Source: an uncultured Lachnospiraceae bacterium (lineage in GTDB: Bacteria; Bacillota; Clostridia; Lachnospirales; Lachnospiraceae). Taken from it: 6,080 bases of DNA. How positions within the stretch are numbered: the first letter of the stretch is position 1; each line of letters starts with the position of its first letter. Positions 4,012-6,080 of the stretch are shown piece after piece. Where the stretch lies: the NCBI GenBank assembly GCA_934370915.1, contig CAKRNI010000156.1, positions 1 to 6,080 on the forward strand. Direction: 5' to 3'. The notes under the pieces are model-generated. The model had not been told where the DNA came from and did no database searches. It saw only the letters and a program-made list of their open reading frames with translations. The position numbers and the translations under genes are program-made.

Positions 4012-6080
4012 ATGAGAAAGAGAAAATGGTATGAACGTATGTCAGCAGCAGTCCTGATTGCAGTCCTTCTGGTCAATCATGGCGATATGGGAATTATGGC
4101 GACAGCGGAGACGATCCCTGCGCTGGAAGAAAATCGGGAAGAAGAGAATAAAAAAACCGAGGCCGAGACAGCCAGCGCGTCCAATGCGGACGAGAAGCGG
4201 GATACAACTGTGGATTCAAACGAGACGACCGAGTCCGACCTTGAGAAGGAGACCGCGACAGCATCGAATGGGAAAGAGACCCCGGAGACGAAGAAGAAAA
4301 TGGCTAAGCGTGCGATGAATGCGGAGACAGTTACGGAAGGGACGTATTCGATCAGCCAGACAGATGGGAAGTTTAAGGTTGTTGGCGGAAGCCTGACAGA
4401 AGATGGGGAGAACTTAAATAGTCTGACAGATGCGTTCAACAAGATTTTGAGTTTCGGTACAAATACGAACATAAATATTAATTTTGATAATGTCAATATT
4501 AGTAGCGGAGCGCCGACACTTACGAAAGGCTGCGAATTGACTTTGAAAGGCACATATACGAGTGAAGTTGAAGCATTTATTATTGGCTCAAATGACAAAT
4601 TTATTATACACAATGAGGCTGATATAAAAACAGTAAAGACAGGTTCGCACGTTATTCGTAGGTCTTCTGCTCCGAATTCTACAGTTATTTTTGAACAAAG
4701 TGGCGGTACTGTTGAGTCTGTAGATGGCTTTTATATGTATGAAAATGACGTAATTTCTTTAAAAGAAGGAAGAATTAATGGAAATGTCTTTGGAAACGGA
4801 AAGGGTCGTGTTGAAATAAAAGGCGGTACATGGAATGGACAACTGGCACATATAAAAGATATAGATATATATGGGGGACAACTCAACAATATAAAAGAGG
4901 ATACGGATACGATTGCTGCAATTAAAGAATGTGAAGAGGTCTCTATCAGCGGAGGAAGTGTTTTCGCAAAAAATACAAAAGGAAAAGCTTTTGCAATTTA
5001 TATGATAAAAAATACGCAGCTGACTTTAGCTGGAAATATTAATGTATCCGCATCAGGAACAACAAGTGGTTCTATTTATTACGGAGGGGCTTCGACATAT
5101 CCAGTTATCAATGCGGAAAATGTACAAAGCATTAGAGAAAATTTTTTAGTAGTTCCAAGTGATGCAACTATGGGAGTGAATCCTGTGTTTAACTGGATTA
5201 AGGGATCGAAAACCAATATTGAATATTTGTGTAAGAATATAAAATTAAAGGTTGTTAATGCGTATGATAATGGTAATGGTAATGCAGATAAGTATACAAA
5301 TTATACTCTGAAAGCAGTAGGTAATTATATTCGCTTTGTTGATGAAAATAAACCTGCAAGTCCGCTTAAATCTGGGGCGATTAAACTCGCGAAAATTACA
5401 TTGTCTTCGGATGGAACAAGCTATGAAGTCTATTATGAGGTAACAACAGACGGAAAAGAGTATAAAGAAACAGCTACATATTCTGCTCAAAATCAGAAGG
5501 TATCCGATATTTTAAACGATATTGTTTCAGTAAATACGGGTGCTACAGGTCCAGAGATTACAATAGGAAGTATAGAAACACCAATTGATGAAGACATAAC
5601 GATTGATACTGGAAGTGCGGATGAAAATAAGACAACGACTTTAAAGGGTGCAATTACTGGAAAAGTTAATGTAACAGGAAGCGGAACCTTGCAGTCAGAG
5701 ATTAACTGCAGTGGATTTTATGGACGAACTAACAGTGAAATCCATATTACGGATGGACAGATCATTGGAAAGGAAAATGCAGAAGATGCTGTAATTGTAT
5801 TGGAGGCTGCTAACCTTACAGTAGAGGGTGAAAACATAAAAATTTGGGATAAATCAGCGTCTGGAGTTGATCGCTATGCAATCCAGGCAATAGGTGGTGT
5901 ATCAGTAACAATTAAGGGCGGTGAAATCAAATCAGATAATAATACGGCTGTGTATATATATAGAAATAGCGGGCTAAAGAAAGACCATGCAACGTTCACG
6001 ATGCAAGGTGGAACGATTACAGGCGGAGTGAATGGTTTAAGACACGCTCACCTTAATGAAATCAACTTGTCAGGCGGAAC
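4012..6080 (+). CDS. Large secreted beta-helix-like surface protein (partial, runs off the window)
   Basis: The frame is open for 689 codons to the window end. The start has AAGGGGG (3997-4003) 8 bases upstream; an in-frame ATG at 4006 is too close to it. Residues 1-32 are a signal peptide: RKRK, then hydrophobic AAVLIAVLLV, then a likely ATA|ET cleavage after residue 32. Residues 33-105 are a charged disordered linker with two related hexads, TASASN (53-58) and TATASN (81-86). From about 110, short beta-strand repeats with Gly-Gly turns appear (GG at 231-232, 271-272, 288-289, 314-315), as in right-handed parallel beta-helices. A different beta-rich segment covers about 390-520, with a D/N-rich DNGNGNAD (419-426) that could bind calcium. 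A second GG-repeat series follows (636-637, 666-667, 688-689). No catalytic motif or anchor is visible; the C-terminus is missing. Its role could be adhesion or glycan binding. GC falls to about 30% after about codon 143. Confidence 0.85.
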   Translation, partial: MRKRKWYERMSAAVLIAVLLVNHGDMGIMATAETIPALEENREEENKKTEAETASASNADEKRDTTVDSNETTESDLEKETATASNGKETPETKKKMAKRAMNAETVTEGTYSISQTDGKFKVVGGSLTEDGENLNSLTDAFNKILSFGTNTNININFDNVNISSGAPTLTKGCELTLKGTYTSEVEAFIIGSNDKFIIHNEADIKTVKTGSHVIRRSSAPNSTVIFEQSGGTVESVDGFYMYENDVISLKEGRINGNVFGNGKGRVEIKGGTWNGQLAHIKDIDIYGGQLNNIKEDTDTIAAIKECEEVSISGGSVFAKNTKGKAFAIYMIKNTQLTLAGNINVSASGTTSGSIYYGGASTYPVINAENVQSIRENFLVVPSDATMGVNPVFNWIKGSKTNIEYLCKNIKLKVVNAYDNGNGNADKYTNYTLKAVGNYIRFVDENKPASPLKSGAIKLAKITLSSDGTSYEVYYEVTTDGKEYKETATYSAQNQKVSDILNDIVSVNTGATGPEITIGSIETPIDEDITIDTGSADENKTTTLKGAITGKVNVTGSGTLQSEINCSGFYGRTNSEIHITDGQIIGKENAEDAVIVLEAANLTVEGENIKIWDKSASGVDRYAIQAIGGVSVTIKGGEIKSDNNTAVYIYRNSGLKKDHATFTMQGGTITGGVNGLRHAHLNEINLSGG

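Noticed and set aside
4058..4318. Arg-rich plus-strand frame within the surface-protein gene
   Set aside because: It is an out-of-frame reading of the charged linker (many RRR/RPR runs) with no start signal.
4077..4613. Minus-strand open frame of 178 codons opposite the surface-protein gene
   Set aside because: Ser/Val/Phe-rich product typical of an antisense shadow of an Asp/Glu/Lys/Thr-rich region; the plus frame has signal peptide, RBS and promoter.
1..6080. CRISPR arrays, tRNA or rRNA genes, insertion sequences
   Set aside because: No regularly spaced repeat array, no cloverleaf or rRNA-like segment, and no transposase or terminal inverted repeats were seen on reading both strands.

Overview
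The window looks like chromosomal DNA from an endospore-forming Clostridia, most likely a Lachnospiraceae-type gut anaerobe. This rests on two diagnostic sporulation regulators (SpoIIID and the forespore sigma factor SigG), strong GGAGG-type ribosome binding sites, intermediate GC content, and a secreted repeat protein typical of gut Firmicutes surfaces. The genus assignment is inference.

Layout, left to right. Positions 1-72 hold the last 23 codons of an unassigned plus-strand gene, followed by a strong intrinsic terminator (104-153). spoIIID (238-519, +) follows, with a Shine-Dalgarno sequence that can fold into a small hairpin touching its start codon. After a 214-base gap with a good vegetative promoter (600-628) comes a two-gene plus-strand unit. 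It comprises a fusion of a Cys-rich helical domain with a FlK-like hot-dog thioesterase (734-1456), and an M20 metallopeptidase of the carboxypeptidase S / PM20D1 type (1513-2865). This unit converges on sigG (2978-3754, -), and the two share one long bidirectional terminator hairpin (2924-2979). sigG has its own sigma-F/G-like promoter.

Divergent from sigG, after a 257-base regulatory gap, is a large secreted protein gene (4012 to beyond the end of the window, +). It has a near-consensus promoter (TTGCGG, 17 bases, TATAAT), and directly upstream of its -35 lies a tandem 20-bp direct repeat (3857-3896) that looks like an activator binding site. The protein has a signal peptide, a charged disordered linker and Gly-Gly-rich beta-helix-like repeats. 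Base composition falls sharply, from about 50-57% GC to about 30% GC, where the linker gives way to the repeats.

How the genes relate. SpoIIID acts in the mother cell and SigG in the forespore, so two compartment-specific sporulation regulators lie within 2.5 kb, separated by a metabolic pair. The thioesterase and M20 enzyme are probably co-transcribed and may act on acyl-CoA and N-acyl-amino-acid substrates; this is a hypothesis. The least explained parts are the cysteine-domain/thioesterase fusion, the paired 20-bp repeats, and the mosaic surface protein.
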